Shown: positions 52,078-62,390 of the stretch, one piece after another
Layout of the letters: each line of letters begins with the position of its first letter
Position numbering within the stretch: position 1 is the first letter of the stretch
Assembly: GCA_023091665.1 (NCBI GenBank)
Contig: JALJCQ010000009.1
Coordinates: forward strand, 1,674,001-1,738,000
Direction of reading: 5' to 3'
Length of the DNA stretch: 64,000 bases
Origin: Pythium myriotylum
Lineage: Eukaryota; Oomycota; Peronosporomycetes; Pythiales; Pythiaceae
Notes under the pieces: model-generated
What the model was told of the DNA's origin: nothing
The model's database searches: none
Seen by the model: the letters and a program-made list of their open reading frames with translations, nothing else
Position numbers and translations under genes: made by a program

Positions 52078-54117
52078 TTAACCTACAGCTTCATCTTCAT
52101 TTGTAACCCGTCTTTGGACCCTTGACCACGTATAATGGAGAGGAAGGCGAAGCTGTGTTAGCCGAGTTCCATCACGAGTTGTCTTGCTCGTCGACACCAA
52201 CGAGTGAAAATGACAGAGATCGTGCACCAGCAACCTGTGGAAGCTCTCTGGAATCGCCAATACAAGGGTACTTGTTGATACCTCCCACTTTCGAAAAGCA
52301 TCACCGGCACAAGGCTCAAGATCCGCTTGGTACGTGCTCATTTTGGATCGACACTCCTCTGTTTTTCGCTGGGCAAACAGGATGATGAGCTCTTCAAGAC
52401 AAAAGAGAAATCGACGGTGGGCGAAGCGAACCAAGTTCGCGGATGGCTTCGTTTGGCTCACCTTGGATTCGGAGTCGCTGTCACTTCTCCGTCGTTTCCG
52501 TGAACGTATGTCACCATTGCGAATTGCAGCTTGCCTATTCGCAGAATGCTCTGCGTTTGCACTCCGCTGAGCTAGCGTTTCGAATAGATTCTCTGTGGTC
52601 TCCGAGTCGCACTGACGGAGTAAGAACTTGGGTGCTGGGGTCGGTTCAGGCCGTTCACCTGCGTCATGCAAGTCTGCACAAACTCGACTAGCCATAAATG
52701 CCGCAGCTTCATTGACAGCACTGGCGAGAACATTTAGAGGCTCTCGACGAGGTGTTTGAGAGATCAAAGGTACCACAGCGGCATCAGCCTCACTCGCAGA
52801 TAGCAAATGGAGAAGAAAGGCGAAGTCATCCGCTACTGACTTCACACCGTTCTCTGCTGCAATCGCACTGTAGAATCCGACGAAAGCCCGAAGAGTATTT
52901 GCACGAATGCGTCGTGTGAGTAAGGAATCCTCTTCATCTGGTCCTCCCGTTAAGCCTATGATACCGGCGCACCGCGCCAAGTTGGCCATGGATAGTATTG
53001 ACTGACGTCGCGTCGTCAAAGCGGAAGGGGATGAAACGGTCTGCAAGTCCACGGCTGTCCTCGAGTTCCCGAACGCTAGCTGCGGAAATGCGAGTGCAAG
53101 GCTCACTCGTTCAGCAAGAACTGCCATTCCGTATATCTTGAAGACGTCAAAAATTTCTCGTGAGGACCGTAAGATATGGTCATCATTGAGGAGGCGCAGC
53201 TTGAGTCTAGCATCTTGAACCACAGCTTCCACCTTTCGCTTGAGCGAAGCATCTGTGGTAGCCAGAAACAGGCTCCAGTGGAGTTCACTGTGACCATCAA
53301 ATGAGTGGAAGGCGCCTGAGACGCTACCTACTCGAGGCCTATCGTCGTGTTTGCACTCTTCCACCAAGTCCACAAACGACTTTTGCTGGAGTTCGATGTC
53401 GTTTGGGTCGAGGTGGAGTTGGCCATCGACAAGTCCAGCCTGTACCACCAACTCGCCTGTCTCATCGTCAAGATGCTCTTGCGGGAGACAATCGAACGCG
53501 TTGAACGATGCTGTGAGAGGTCCGGACAAGACTGCTCTCTGGTGAACCCGCCGCCGTTCTCTGAAGTGCTCGTGTAGCATCGCGGCCGTCAGTTCGTCCA
53601 GATGGGAGCGAAGCTGGTCGCAAACCCGAGTGTCGCGCTTTTGAAGCTCCAGTCGCACCACGATTTCACCGACCACAGCTTCCACCACGTCTGCTTTCTC
53701 CTTCGTCTTTCGTGGCCTCGTTTCGATCGCGTGACGCTGGAAACCTATGAGGTCGAAAACAGCGGCCAGGTTCTGGTTGGTGACGACCCCGAGTCGGAGG
53801 TTCCGGAACACTCGTGCAGAGAGGGGGGAGTGGTGGAACTGTGAGAGCATACACCGGGCGACGAGCTCGCCGACCACGGCGTCACCAACCCACTCGAACA
53901 CCTCCATCTGTCGCAACGCAGATGCATTGCCGCCGTTCGAGTGGATCGTCCGCAGCGCTGCGAAGTCGTCGAGCAGATCGAGCCCGGCGCGTGCACGTCG
54001 CGGTTTAGTGTCTACATCGAGGCGACGTTGCTTGGTCGCTCTGTGCGTCACGTTGCGCGCCTTCTTGCCGGGCGATTTCGGCTTCAGGCGCTTCCTGCCG
54101 CCCATCGTGGTCGTCAA
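52078..54117 (-). CDS. Tandem RNase III domain protein with R3H motif
   Basis: A 679-residue intronless frame (alternative start at residue 5). Residues ~45-160 are an RNase III domain with the full signature EVFEWVGDAVVG and all five catalytic acids in the spacing of bacterial RNase III: E72, E75, D79, D143 and E146 (KADVVEAVVGE). Residues ~318-430 look like a second RNase III domain: FKIYGMAV, then TRRQSILSMANLARCAGIIGL, then RANTLRAFVGFYSAIA. There, four of the five acids are replaced by K327, M331, N407 and R410, with only D324 left, so it should not cut. A basic KRRR region follows. Near the C-terminus R628-x3-H632 with AIPESFHRLLVHDL fits an R3H nucleic-acid motif. I see no PAZ, helicase or clear dsRBD. 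A role in RNA processing is inferred. Confidence 0.8.
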   Translation of the reverse strand: MTTTMGGRKRLKPKSPGKKARNVTHRATKQRRLDVDTKPRRARAGLDLLDDFAALRTIHSNGGNASALRQMEVFEWVGDAVVGELVARCMLSQFHHSPLSARVFRNLRLGVVTNQNLAAVFDLIGFQRHAIETRPRKTKEKADVVEAVVGEIVVRLELQKRDTRVCDQLRSHLDELTAAMLHEHFRERRRVHQRAVLSGPLTASFNAFDCLPQEHLDDETGELVVQAGLVDGQLHLDPNDIELQQKSFVDLVEECKHDDRPRVGSVSGAFHSFDGHSELHWSLFLATTDASLKRKVEAVVQDARLKLRLLNDDHILRSSREIFDVFKIYGMAVLAERVSLALAFPQLAFGNSRTAVDLQTVSSPSALTTRRQSILSMANLARCAGIIGLTGGPDEEDSLLTRRIRANTLRAFVGFYSAIAAENGVKSVADDFAFLLHLLSASEADAAVVPLISQTPRREPLNVLASAVNEAAAFMASRVCADLHDAGERPEPTPAPKFLLRQCDSETTENLFETLAQRSANAEHSANRQAAIRNGDIRSRKRRRSDSDSESKVSQTKPSANLVRFAHRRFLFCLEELIILFAQRKTEECRSKMSTYQADLEPCAGDAFRKWEVSTSTLVLAIPESFHRLLVHDLCHFHSLVSTSKTTRDGTRLTQLRLPLHYTWSRVQRRVTNEDEAVG

Positions 54118-54403
54118 TTGCGAGCTCTCGGCGAGTCGTGATTACGCAGCTGGGCTATCGTATGGGTGGCGAGTGGGCTCATCAACGAGCGGATCCGCTC
54201 GAATCCACCAATCCGATCGCTCCAATGGGCGGATCCGCTCGGCGTGTGTATTGTTGGCGCCTTCTTGTCTCGAGTACGTAGGTGATACAGGCAGGCTACG
54301 CTCACGGGGTCGAAACGCGAGTGTCGCGCAGCTTGAAGGGCCCTCCCAAGCGGCAGTCCTCAAGTCCCCTCCCACCCGACCTCGCTGCCTCCCCCGCGAC
54401 ACC

Positions 54404-55970
54404 ATGGGCCTCGGCGCTACCATCACCCGCATCCGCCGCCGCGTCGCGCTCGAGGTGCTCGAGCTGGACCCGATCCAAGAGCCGGCGCCGCCGCGCGCCG
54501 AGCGCTCGTTCCCGACACAAGACACCCCAGGCGACCACGACGGAGAAACGCGCCTGCGCATCCTCAGCCTCAACGCGTGGGGTCGGTTATCGTGCGTCGG
54601 AAACGCTGCAGTGCCCGTGCTGACGGTTGTTCTTGCGTGATGTAGGCCTCCCCGTGGCGCCGAAGTGCACCGAACGCGCCGTCGAGATCGCCAACGCCAT
54701 CGAGACCGGCTACGAAGTCGTCGTGTTGCAGGAGATTTGGCACCGCCGCGAACGCGACATCATCATCACGCGCGCGCAGAAAGCCGGTTTCCACTACTAC
54801 CACTACTTCCAGCCAGCGATCGGCTTCCCAGTCCCACTCGGCCCGGACTCGTTTGGCACAGGATTGCTTGTGCTGTCCAAGTTCCCGATTCTCAGCGCGA
54901 CGTTCCACTCGTTCCAACTCTCGGGACGACCGTACGCGCTGCACGAGGCCGACTTTATCGCCAACAAGGGTGTCGGATTGCTGCGATTGCTCACGCCTGG
55001 AGATGAGATCGACTTGTACGTCACCCACTTGCTCGCCAACTACAACGCACTCGGCGAACCGGGTCCTGGCGATCGGTACATCTCCCATCGTGTCGCTCAA
55101 GCCTATGAACTCGAGCGATTCATCGAGGCGACGTCGCGCAACAACCTCACTGTCGTCTGCGGCGACTTCAACTCACCGTCGGACTGCATGGTGCTACGCA
55201 TCCAGCGCGAACTCCGCCAACTCCGCGATGCCTTCACAGACATGAACAACCACGATGGCCTAACATTCGCGGCCGAGGATAACAAGTTTTCTCACGGCGA
55301 ACATCCCATGCGTATGGACTACGTACTGTACAAGGTCAGGTCACCACAGCGTGAGGAGAAGGCGCAGCACACTTGGCACTTGATCGCGAGCGACGTGTTC
55401 AAGGGCTTCTTCACGGATGAGAACGGCGAACAGTATCCGTTGTCCGATCACTTTGGTGTCACCGCTGAATTTGTCTTCAGCTCACGGCCGCAGCCTCTAA
55501 AGCCATGCCAGCAAGAACTCGGCGAGCGGTCGAAGGAAAATGCTAGCCCTGTCTCCAAGACGGCGATGCCCACATGCGATACGACCACCTGTGTACATTG
55601 CGACGCTGTCAAGGCCGAGTCGCTTGGCCTTCGTGACGAGAAGTGTGAATCCGACGCTCTCTCGCCGGCCGCTCGGTGTCTGCAGGACGTGCAGGAATCG
55701 CTTCTACAGGGCCGCGCTGAGGCGCTCTCACGCCGCCGCGTGCACCTGAGTCGCAGCGGGTGGAGCGTTCTGTTCGCGCTGGTGCTTCTGGTCTTGAACC
55801 TTTTCATCGTGAACTTGACGCCATGGGCGGTGGTCGCGGCTGTGCTGCTGCTGATGTACTCGGTCCTCCAGTACATCCTCGCGTTCTACTTCGTGACGCT
55901 CGAGTGCTCCACGTTCACTGAGCTCGTGACCGAAGTGCGTCTCCACCTCTACGCCGAGTACGCCAAGTGA
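54404..55970 (+). CDS. SMPD2: Neutral sphingomyelinase (nSMase1/SMPD2-like)
   Basis: Exons 54404-54581 and 54646-55970, with a 64-bp intron (GTCGGT to ATGTAG); 500 residues. Splicing creates the family mark LSLNAWGLPVAPKCTERA. The endonuclease/exonuclease/phosphatase fold is complete: VVLQEIW (Mg-binding Glu), GFPVPLGPDSFGTGLLVLSK, GVGLL, YVTHLLANY, GDFNSPSD, MDYVLYK, and SDHFGVTAEF with the catalytic His. The C-terminus carries two closely spaced hydrophobic helices (~445-485), the membrane anchor typical of SMPD2. These enzymes cleave sphingomyelin or related sphingophospholipids to ceramide at the endoplasmic reticulum or Golgi. Oomycetes use ceramide phosphoethanolamine, so substrate choice may differ; that is inference. 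Confidence 0.85.
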
Positions 55971-56275
55971 GACTGCGCGACTCTCCACTGCCGTAGACCC
56001 AAAGAGACAACGAATGCATCCCCTGGCGTATATTTCGAACGCAGCAGATGAGTTGATGCCAAGCTCAGCAGCTTCAACTGCGTCAGCACATATTTTCTAC
56101 ATAGTCTCAGATGAAGTTCTCATTCGAATAATCTGAGTATAGCACGACCCACACTGATTCAACGGATCTTATCCGCTCCACCCATCACTGCCCCCTCGAC
56201 CGAGTGACATTCGCATCGGTTCAACAGCGCTTTCGCTTCGACTGGTCTCCAGTCAATTATCCCTCGCTCGGCTCC
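55971..56275. other. Spacer between nSMase and UTP4 genes
   Basis: 305 bases with no supported gene. It is AT-richer than the flanking coding sequence (for example gagtatagcacg) and is presumably the 3' end of one transcript and promoter of the next. No conserved element was recognised. Confidence 0.4.
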
Positions 56276-58456
56276 ATGGCACGCCCTGCCGACAGCACGA
56301 AGGCGCTCGAGGCTAATGGCGTCGGCGGCAAGAAGCGCAAGGTCGTCGCCGACGTCGCAGTCGCGGCGCCCGTCGCCAGTTCGGCGCTGCGCGTCCACCG
56401 CTGCCGCTTCATCGACTGGATGCCGCAGGCCGTCCACACGCTCTGCTTCAGCCCCGCCGGCGACGAGCTCGCGGTCGCGCGAGCAAACGGCGACGTCGAG
56501 ATCTGGCAGATCGTCGACCGCAAGTGGCACCTCAAGTTCGTGATCAGCGGCTCTGCACAGAGCAAGATCTCGGCGATGGCGTGGAGCGCGACGAGCCGGC
56601 GTCTCTTCGTTGCCTCACTCGACGGCACACTTTGGGAGATGGACTTTGCTTCGCTGCGCAAGAAGAACGTCGTTGACTCGAACGGCGGTCCGATCTGGTG
56701 CATGGCGATCAATCATGACACGCAGACACTCGCCGTCGGCTGCGAAGATGGCCGCATCCGACTCTTCTCGTTCAAGAACGACGATGAGATTTACTTTGTC
56801 AAAGGTTTCGTGACCACGGGCCGCCGCGTCGTATCGCTCGCGTGGCATTCGGCGTCGAACAAGATGTTCTCGGGTGGGGAAGAAGGCATCATCCATTGCT
56901 GGAACGCGCAGACTGGCCGCAACGACTCCCGTATCACCCTTGAAACACTCGCCAAGCAGAAATGCGTCGTTTGGTCGCTGCTTGTACTTCAGGATCTCAC
57001 GATCGTTAGTGGTGACTCACATGGCCACCTGAGCTTTTGGAACGGGCACACAGGTACGCTGCAGCAAAAGTTCTCGCACCTGACTGCGGACATTCTTGCG
57101 CTCGCGGTCGACGCCAGCAACTCGATGCTCTTCGCCTCGGGCGTGGATAACCAAGTCGCAGAGTACCGACGTGTCAGTGGTAGCTGGGCATACGCATACA
57201 GCCATCGTGCACACAGCCACGATGTGCGCGCACTTGCGCTCAGCGGTAATCGCCGCCCCATCCTAGTCTCGGGTGGTATTGACACTCAGCTCGTGTGGTA
57301 CAACGCCGCGAACTTCAATGTCCAGCGCCCGTTCAAGGTCGCGTCTATGCCTTATCGCAAGACTGTGTCCCTCTCCAGTGAGCAGCGCGTGCTACTCGTA
57401 CAGAAGCCGACTTCCCTTGACCTCTGGCGCCTCGCGTCAAAGAATGCTAGTACGCTTGGCGACGCTGCGCACCAACTTCTAGTCGAGATCAAAATCAGCG
57501 ATTCGCACAACATCGCTTGCTCGGCGCTCTCTCCCAATGGCGGTTTTGTAGCGTGCTCAACTGCCAAGGAACTCAAGCTTTTTGCACTCGATACGTCTGC
57601 AGGCTTCCTACCGCGCAAGATCGCATTGCCGGCTGGACTTGGCAAGGAGTCGGCGCGGGTACTTGCCTTCTCACCGGATTCAACACGTCTGGTGATTGCT
57701 TCTGCGTCCCAAAAAATCTGTGTCGTCGACCTGACGCGCATCGATGTTCTCAAGACATTCAACACGGCGAGTAACCGTGCGGTCAATGAAGAAGATGCCG
57801 ACGATTCCAAGCAAGTTGCGCCAATTCTCTCACTTAGCATCTCATTGGATGGTCAATGGCTTGCCGTCGGCGACGCGGCGAACAACCTGGCAGTATACAA
57901 CCTCGACTCGATGCAGTTCTACTGCCATCTACCCCGGCCGGAGGAGATGCATACGAGCATTGGGTTTAATCCGTCAGGCAAGATCCTTGTCGTCACGCTC
58001 GTGTCCAATAGCTTTGTCTGCTATGACGTTGAGAAGAAGGGTCTATCTGACTGGTATCGCCAGCACCACGAGCGGTTCCCGAAGGCTATCGTCGAGGGCC
58101 GCAACATCAAGGGCTTAGCTTTCGACCCTGCTCAACCTGAGCTTGTCTACTTGTACTCACAATCAAGTCTCTACCAAATCAACATGAGTGATCGCCGCGA
58201 GTCGCCGAAGGCGCCGACTCCGAAGAAGAATCGGCGCGCCCGCGCACCGAGTGTCGGTAATGAGAGTGACACCAAGACGAACGACGACGAGATGGTTGAG
58301 CTCGAGGACGGACTCTGCCGCGTGATCAACCGCTACCGACCGCTCTCGTTCGTCGACTTTGTTGATGGCAATGAGCTACTGATCGTTGAGACTCCGTGGC
58401 TCAAGGTGCTGAGCCGTTTGCCCGGCGCGCTTCACCGCCACAAGTACGGCAAGTAA
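56276..58456 (+). CDS. UTP4: UTP4 (cirhin), U3 snoRNP WD40 protein
   Basis: 726 residues from ATG 56276; an in-frame GTG start 24 codons earlier was rejected for lack of conservation. A short Ala-rich, Lys-rich N-terminal tail precedes a tandem WD40 array that fills the rest. Blocks match cirhin: LRVHRCRFIDWMPQAVHTL, GDVEIWQIVDRKWHLKF, NGGPIWCMAINHD, GCEDGRIRLFSFKNDD, KCVVWSLLVLQDLTIVSGDS and HAHDVRALALSG-type repeats. A lysine-rich insertion (~650-690) sits between the last blades. UTP4 is part of the t-UTP subcomplex that starts assembly of the small-subunit processome on pre-rRNA in the nucleolus. Confidence 0.88.
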   Translation: MARPADSTKALEANGVGGKKRKVVADVAVAAPVASSALRVHRCRFIDWMPQAVHTLCFSPAGDELAVARANGDVEIWQIVDRKWHLKFVISGSAQSKISAMAWSATSRRLFVASLDGTLWEMDFASLRKKNVVDSNGGPIWCMAINHDTQTLAVGCEDGRIRLFSFKNDDEIYFVKGFVTTGRRVVSLAWHSASNKMFSGGEEGIIHCWNAQTGRNDSRITLETLAKQKCVVWSLLVLQDLTIVSGDSHGHLSFWNGHTGTLQQKFSHLTADILALAVDASNSMLFASGVDNQVAEYRRVSGSWAYAYSHRAHSHDVRALALSGNRRPILVSGGIDTQLVWYNAANFNVQRPFKVASMPYRKTVSLSSEQRVLLVQKPTSLDLWRLASKNASTLGDAAHQLLVEIKISDSHNIACSALSPNGGFVACSTAKELKLFALDTSAGFLPRKIALPAGLGKESARVLAFSPDSTRLVIASASQKICVVDLTRIDVLKTFNTASNRAVNEEDADDSKQVAPILSLSISLDGQWLAVGDAANNLAVYNLDSMQFYCHLPRPEEMHTSIGFNPSGKILVVTLVSNSFVCYDVEKKGLSDWYRQHHERFPKAIVEGRNIKGLAFDPAQPELVYLYSQSSLYQINMSDRRESPKAPTPKKNRRARAPSVGNESDTKTNDDEMVELEDGLCRVINRYRPLSFVDFVDGNELLIVETPWLKVLSRLPGALHRHKYGK

Positions 58457-58484
58457 ACTAATACACTCAACCCTTTTCTGTGCC

Positions 58485-60990
58485 TCAATGCTGGCGTCCA
58501 ACGACTTGGGTCTTGTTCTGCGCTAGATCCTGCCATTGCTTATCTCCATACTCGTACTGGCAGCAGTGAAGCCGTCGCTTCGCGTCAAAGCCCACGATCG
58601 TGCATGGGTACCAACAGTCGTAGCGGAATTTGTAGACGAGCAACGAGAGTCCAATATCCCGGAAGGAGCCAGTGACTCGGTCCTCGTGTAACGCATGGTT
58701 GTTGCTTTGGCGAGGCGGTGACGGAGCTGCGGCGCGTTTATTGTTGTGCGATTGGTTGTAGGGTGACAAGGCTTGAAAAGTCTTGAGCGCCTTGACGCTT
58801 TTGGAGCCTTGGTGGACAATTGGACCCTGGCGTCTGTTGGTAGCGAGCGCATCGCTGTTCTTGTTGGGGGTTGTGGCAGATACTGGTCGTGGATTTGCCG
58901 TGGACTCGTCACCGCCCTCTAGCTTCAGTTCACGAGCTTTTCTGAGATCCCGGACACTGCGACGTTGCGCGGTCAGCCTCAAGGATGCTCCATTCAAGGA
59001 GGATCGCGGAGGAGGCGACGGCGCTGACACCTTAGGGGCGAGGCTCTGCAAATAAGGACTGGCAGGCTTCCTAGCATGAGGAGGCGAACGGGGGCCTCTT
59101 GGACGTGTCACTGCTGGCGGCGTTGAAGGAGGAAGATCTGGATATTTCGTCGACTTCGACTTGATTTCCATTGCTGCAGTTTCCTCGTCGATACACGCGT
59201 CGAGTTCGCCGTCTGAGTGGTCATCGATGCTACGTTGACAGATCGGGCAGATGTCGTCGTCTTCGCCAATAGCAGGGTCATGACGCTGGCTCCCTGCTTG
59301 CCGAGAGGTCTGCTGCTCGATGCGCTCCAACTCTTCCTCTAGCGCCCTTCTCTCCGACTGAATCTGCTCGAGTAGACGTGCCTGATCCTGTTCATCGGGC
59401 CAGTCGAAAGCATCGTGGCCGACGGGTTCAGATAACGCTGGTTTTGGGATGGTTTGAAGCGGTTCAGTGACCTCGGTTTCGATATTGAGAGTCGTCGTGA
59501 GGGAATGTACACTTTGCTCGCCTCCTCGGGGAAGAGAGGTCGTCGTCTCAGCAGGCATGGAGTCTTGATCAGCACGCACTTTTCCTCGCTCTTTTTTCAT
59601 CGTTGCGATTGCTTGCTTTAGCCGTTTGTTTTCGCCCACCAGTGCGGCGTTTTCTCGTGACAAGTTTGCAACTTTCTGCTCTAGTTTGTCCACCTCGGTG
59701 TGACTTGAACACTTTCTGAGCTGTAGCTTGAGCCGCGCAATCTCGCGTCGTGCCTGTGCCAGCAACACGGCATCATCTACGACTTCATTGGCCTTGACTC
59801 GCAAAGTCACACACTTTGCTCGGTCCGCAAAAAGCAGGGTGGAGATGGTCTCCTCTATCGCTGACACGTCGTGGGAAATAGTCGCCAGAACGGTGGTGCG
59901 CGTGTTACCCCCGAGACTGTCTTGAAGCAGACGCGTCAGTTTTGAGTCGCGGTAAGGGATGTGTGATCGCTTCGAGTTCGCGAGCGCTGAGATCACATTG
60001 CCGAGCGCCGAGAGACTCTGATTAATACTCGTGAGCTCTTTACAGCGTTCGCTGTCCATTGCCACGTCGGTATCCCATTTCTCGGAACCTGCGAGATCGA
60101 CAAGATTGAGCTTCGCGCGCCGAATGATCGTAGTTGGGCCTTCAGCACCTCTTGACTCAACTTCAGCTGAGAGTTGTAACAGCGCGTGGCTACGCGAGCT
60201 CTTTTCGTTGTATTCCGTGGCCCGGATCGTTCGATTCTTGTTGCCCTGACAGAGCAGCTTGAGTGTCTCATCCAAGTTCGTGACTCGGAACTCACTTAGC
60301 CCGCTCACATATATTTGCTTGTCATTACCTTTGATGATCTCCCGCACGGCTAGTGGCTCCTTCATCCGGCTCTTGTTTTCTTGTAGCAAGTCGAATACTT
60401 CGTTGTTATAAATCTGCATGTACGAGCAGTGGACGACAGCAGCTGCGGCCCCGTTCCGAGCAATCGACTGAAGCTCGTCAAATAGGCTCTTTACGGCGCG
60501 TGGTATCACTCCCCATCCATCGTTTACCTCTGCGGAGTCTGCACCATTTTCGACGCCTCTGCCAAGCATCGTGTGCGTCTTTCCTGTGCCAGTTTGACCA
60601 TAAGCAAATATTGTGCAGTTGAAGCCTTGTGCAACCTGCTGAACCGAGTCGCGTAGGTATTCAAAAACCTCACTCTGAGAAGATTCTGGGGCAAAGACGC
60701 GGTCATACGAGCATCGAAGTTCGCGATCCGCTTGGTTGTGCGGTGTGGCGGTGCTGGCAGTTGCGCGATCCGACTTCCGTTTGCAGACGTAGATTTGTCC
60801 CGCTACGTCGTCTACGTTGAGAGTCTAAACAAGAAGGTCAGGGGCATCGACCTGCAAGCTCGTTAGCATTCCTACCTACGCATAGGTTGTCAGTTTTTGC
60901 TGAATCCCCAAGCGCCTCTTCTCGTCGATTTTGCGGACGGACTCGTACAGCCACGCGCACACGCTCGACACCGCGAGATTCAACGTCCAT
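58485..60990 (-). CDS. N-terminal kinesin with Tudor-like C-terminus
   Basis: Exons 60880-60990 and 58485-60824, with a 55-bp intron (GTAGGT to GTTTAG); 816 residues. The motor domain runs from ~residue 10 to 370, with RVAVRVRP start, P-loop GQTGTGKT at 113-120, switch I NEKSSRSH at 243-250 and switch II LVDLAGSE at 278-285. A coiled-coil stalk and a disordered Ser/Pro region with a small CPICQRSIDDHSD cluster follow. The last ~55 residues (GLSLLVYKFRYDCWYPCTIV, then YEYGDKQWQDL) resemble a Tudor-type fold, in which an aromatic cage reads methyl-lysine or methyl-arginine. I cannot assign a kinesin class from the motor alone. Confidence 0.85.
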
Positions 60991-61097
60991 GTTTCAATGG
61001 ATAGTTGTTTCTCTTTCGGATCAACCCTACAAGTGCTATCTTTAGCGGAATGTGCAGGAACGTCACGTCACAGTCTTCCATTAGGACTCGAATCGGA

Positions 61098-62096
61098 ATG
61101 GACGATGTTCAGCGCTTCCACGATGTGCTCCTACAGCAACGCACGCAGATCAGGCACCACAGCTCAATCGCACACTGGATGAAGCGATGTTGGCAGACAG
61201 TTCCCCACGCTGACCAAAAGGCGATGGTGCTTGACGAGTTTGAGGATATGTATTCGATTCTTCTCTACGAGATGACCATTTGCTGGGAAGAGGAGTTGAA
61301 CGACGCCATCTTGGCGAAGATGTGGCGCCGTGATGCTGGGAGCCACACAACACTCAACTTCGATCGCTTTTCCTGCTCTCTCTTTTACTTCATCGAGATG
61401 GTAAGGAACGCTCAAGTGATGGGAGCAGTCGGGAGTCTAAAAATGTTTCTGTAGTGGGTGGAAGAGATAACTCTCGTGGAATACGAGAAAATTTTCGGTC
61501 ACGTCTATCGTCTTCTTTCGGAACTCGATCAAACACAACCCCGTGTTTCCCCACTGTACGCGCCACGCACATTTAAACCGACCCTCGAAAGCTTCAACAA
61601 CGCACTTGACAACGAAAAAGCCATGGAGGAACTGCAAATGAACTTCGGCAAATCTATCTCGTTTGACGCGCAGCAATACTACCAGCACTTCGGCACACCA
61701 ACCACGCACCTGCAGGCGTTCCAGGCCACTTTGCTCCATCTTCAGAGCCGCGTCTACATTGAGCCGAACGACAGCGTGACAACAAGAAGGCAATCAATGC
61801 GCGATTCTCGAAAATTTTGCACAGGATTACAGAGCAGCCAATGCCATGAAATGAGTGCGACTAGGATAAATCCGCCGGGAACTCGCCCCACTTCTCCTCA
61901 GCGGCAAACAACATCTTCTGTGCTATCACCACATTCGGCATCCCGAAGATCCAGATACGCACTAGCTTTGACTACGGACCCACCATCAACCAGGTCATCT
62001 CCATCCCCATCTCCGGATCGGTTTCGAACCGTCGGCGAACCCTTCTTGCTCATCGGGAAATCAATGCTGCGATCCTCGCAATCCGATCAGCAATGA
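61098..62096 (+). CDS. Tandem paralogue A, EF-hand-like helical protein
   Basis: Exons 61098-61400 and 61455-62096, with a 54-bp intron (GTAAGG to CTGTAG); 314 residues. Start chosen because it aligns with the start of the neighbouring paralogue; the frame is open upstream to 61005. The first ~130 residues are helical with a pattern like degenerate EF-hand pairs (QIRHHSSIAHWMKRCWQ, EFEDMYSILLYEMTI, FDRFSCSLFYFIEM), then WVEEITLVEYEKIF and GKSISFDAQQYYQHFG. The tail is Ser/Pro/Arg-rich and disordered. The calcium-ligand spacing is not complete, so binding is doubtful. The gene starts 107 bases from the kinesin start on the other strand. Confidence 0.6.
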
Positions 62097-62390
62097 CTTC
62101 ATTAGATACACTTCTCACCAACTGTAGACTGTCTCAAGTTATTCCGATGAGGGCATGATAGTTCAGATACGATTTCGGTCGGTTTGATCTATTCTTGGGT
62201 CGACTGTCGAACTCTTTGTTAAACGCACCAGCGGCTGACAACTAAGACAACTAAGTGCCTCCACAGACTTGCGATGCTGATACAGATTCAAACCAGCGCT
62301 CTAGTCCACTTGGCTGGCGGATCTTATCTTCAGCGAATTCGCTTCAGTATCCGTAAGCGTACTCATTCCAGAATCTTCCACATCACGTCG

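Noticed and set aside
54175..54245. Two cggatccg-centred repeats in the RNase III/nSMase spacer
   Set aside because: The two short palindromic BamHI-like units (around 54190 and 54230) are too short and imperfect in context to call as a mobile-element end or operator.
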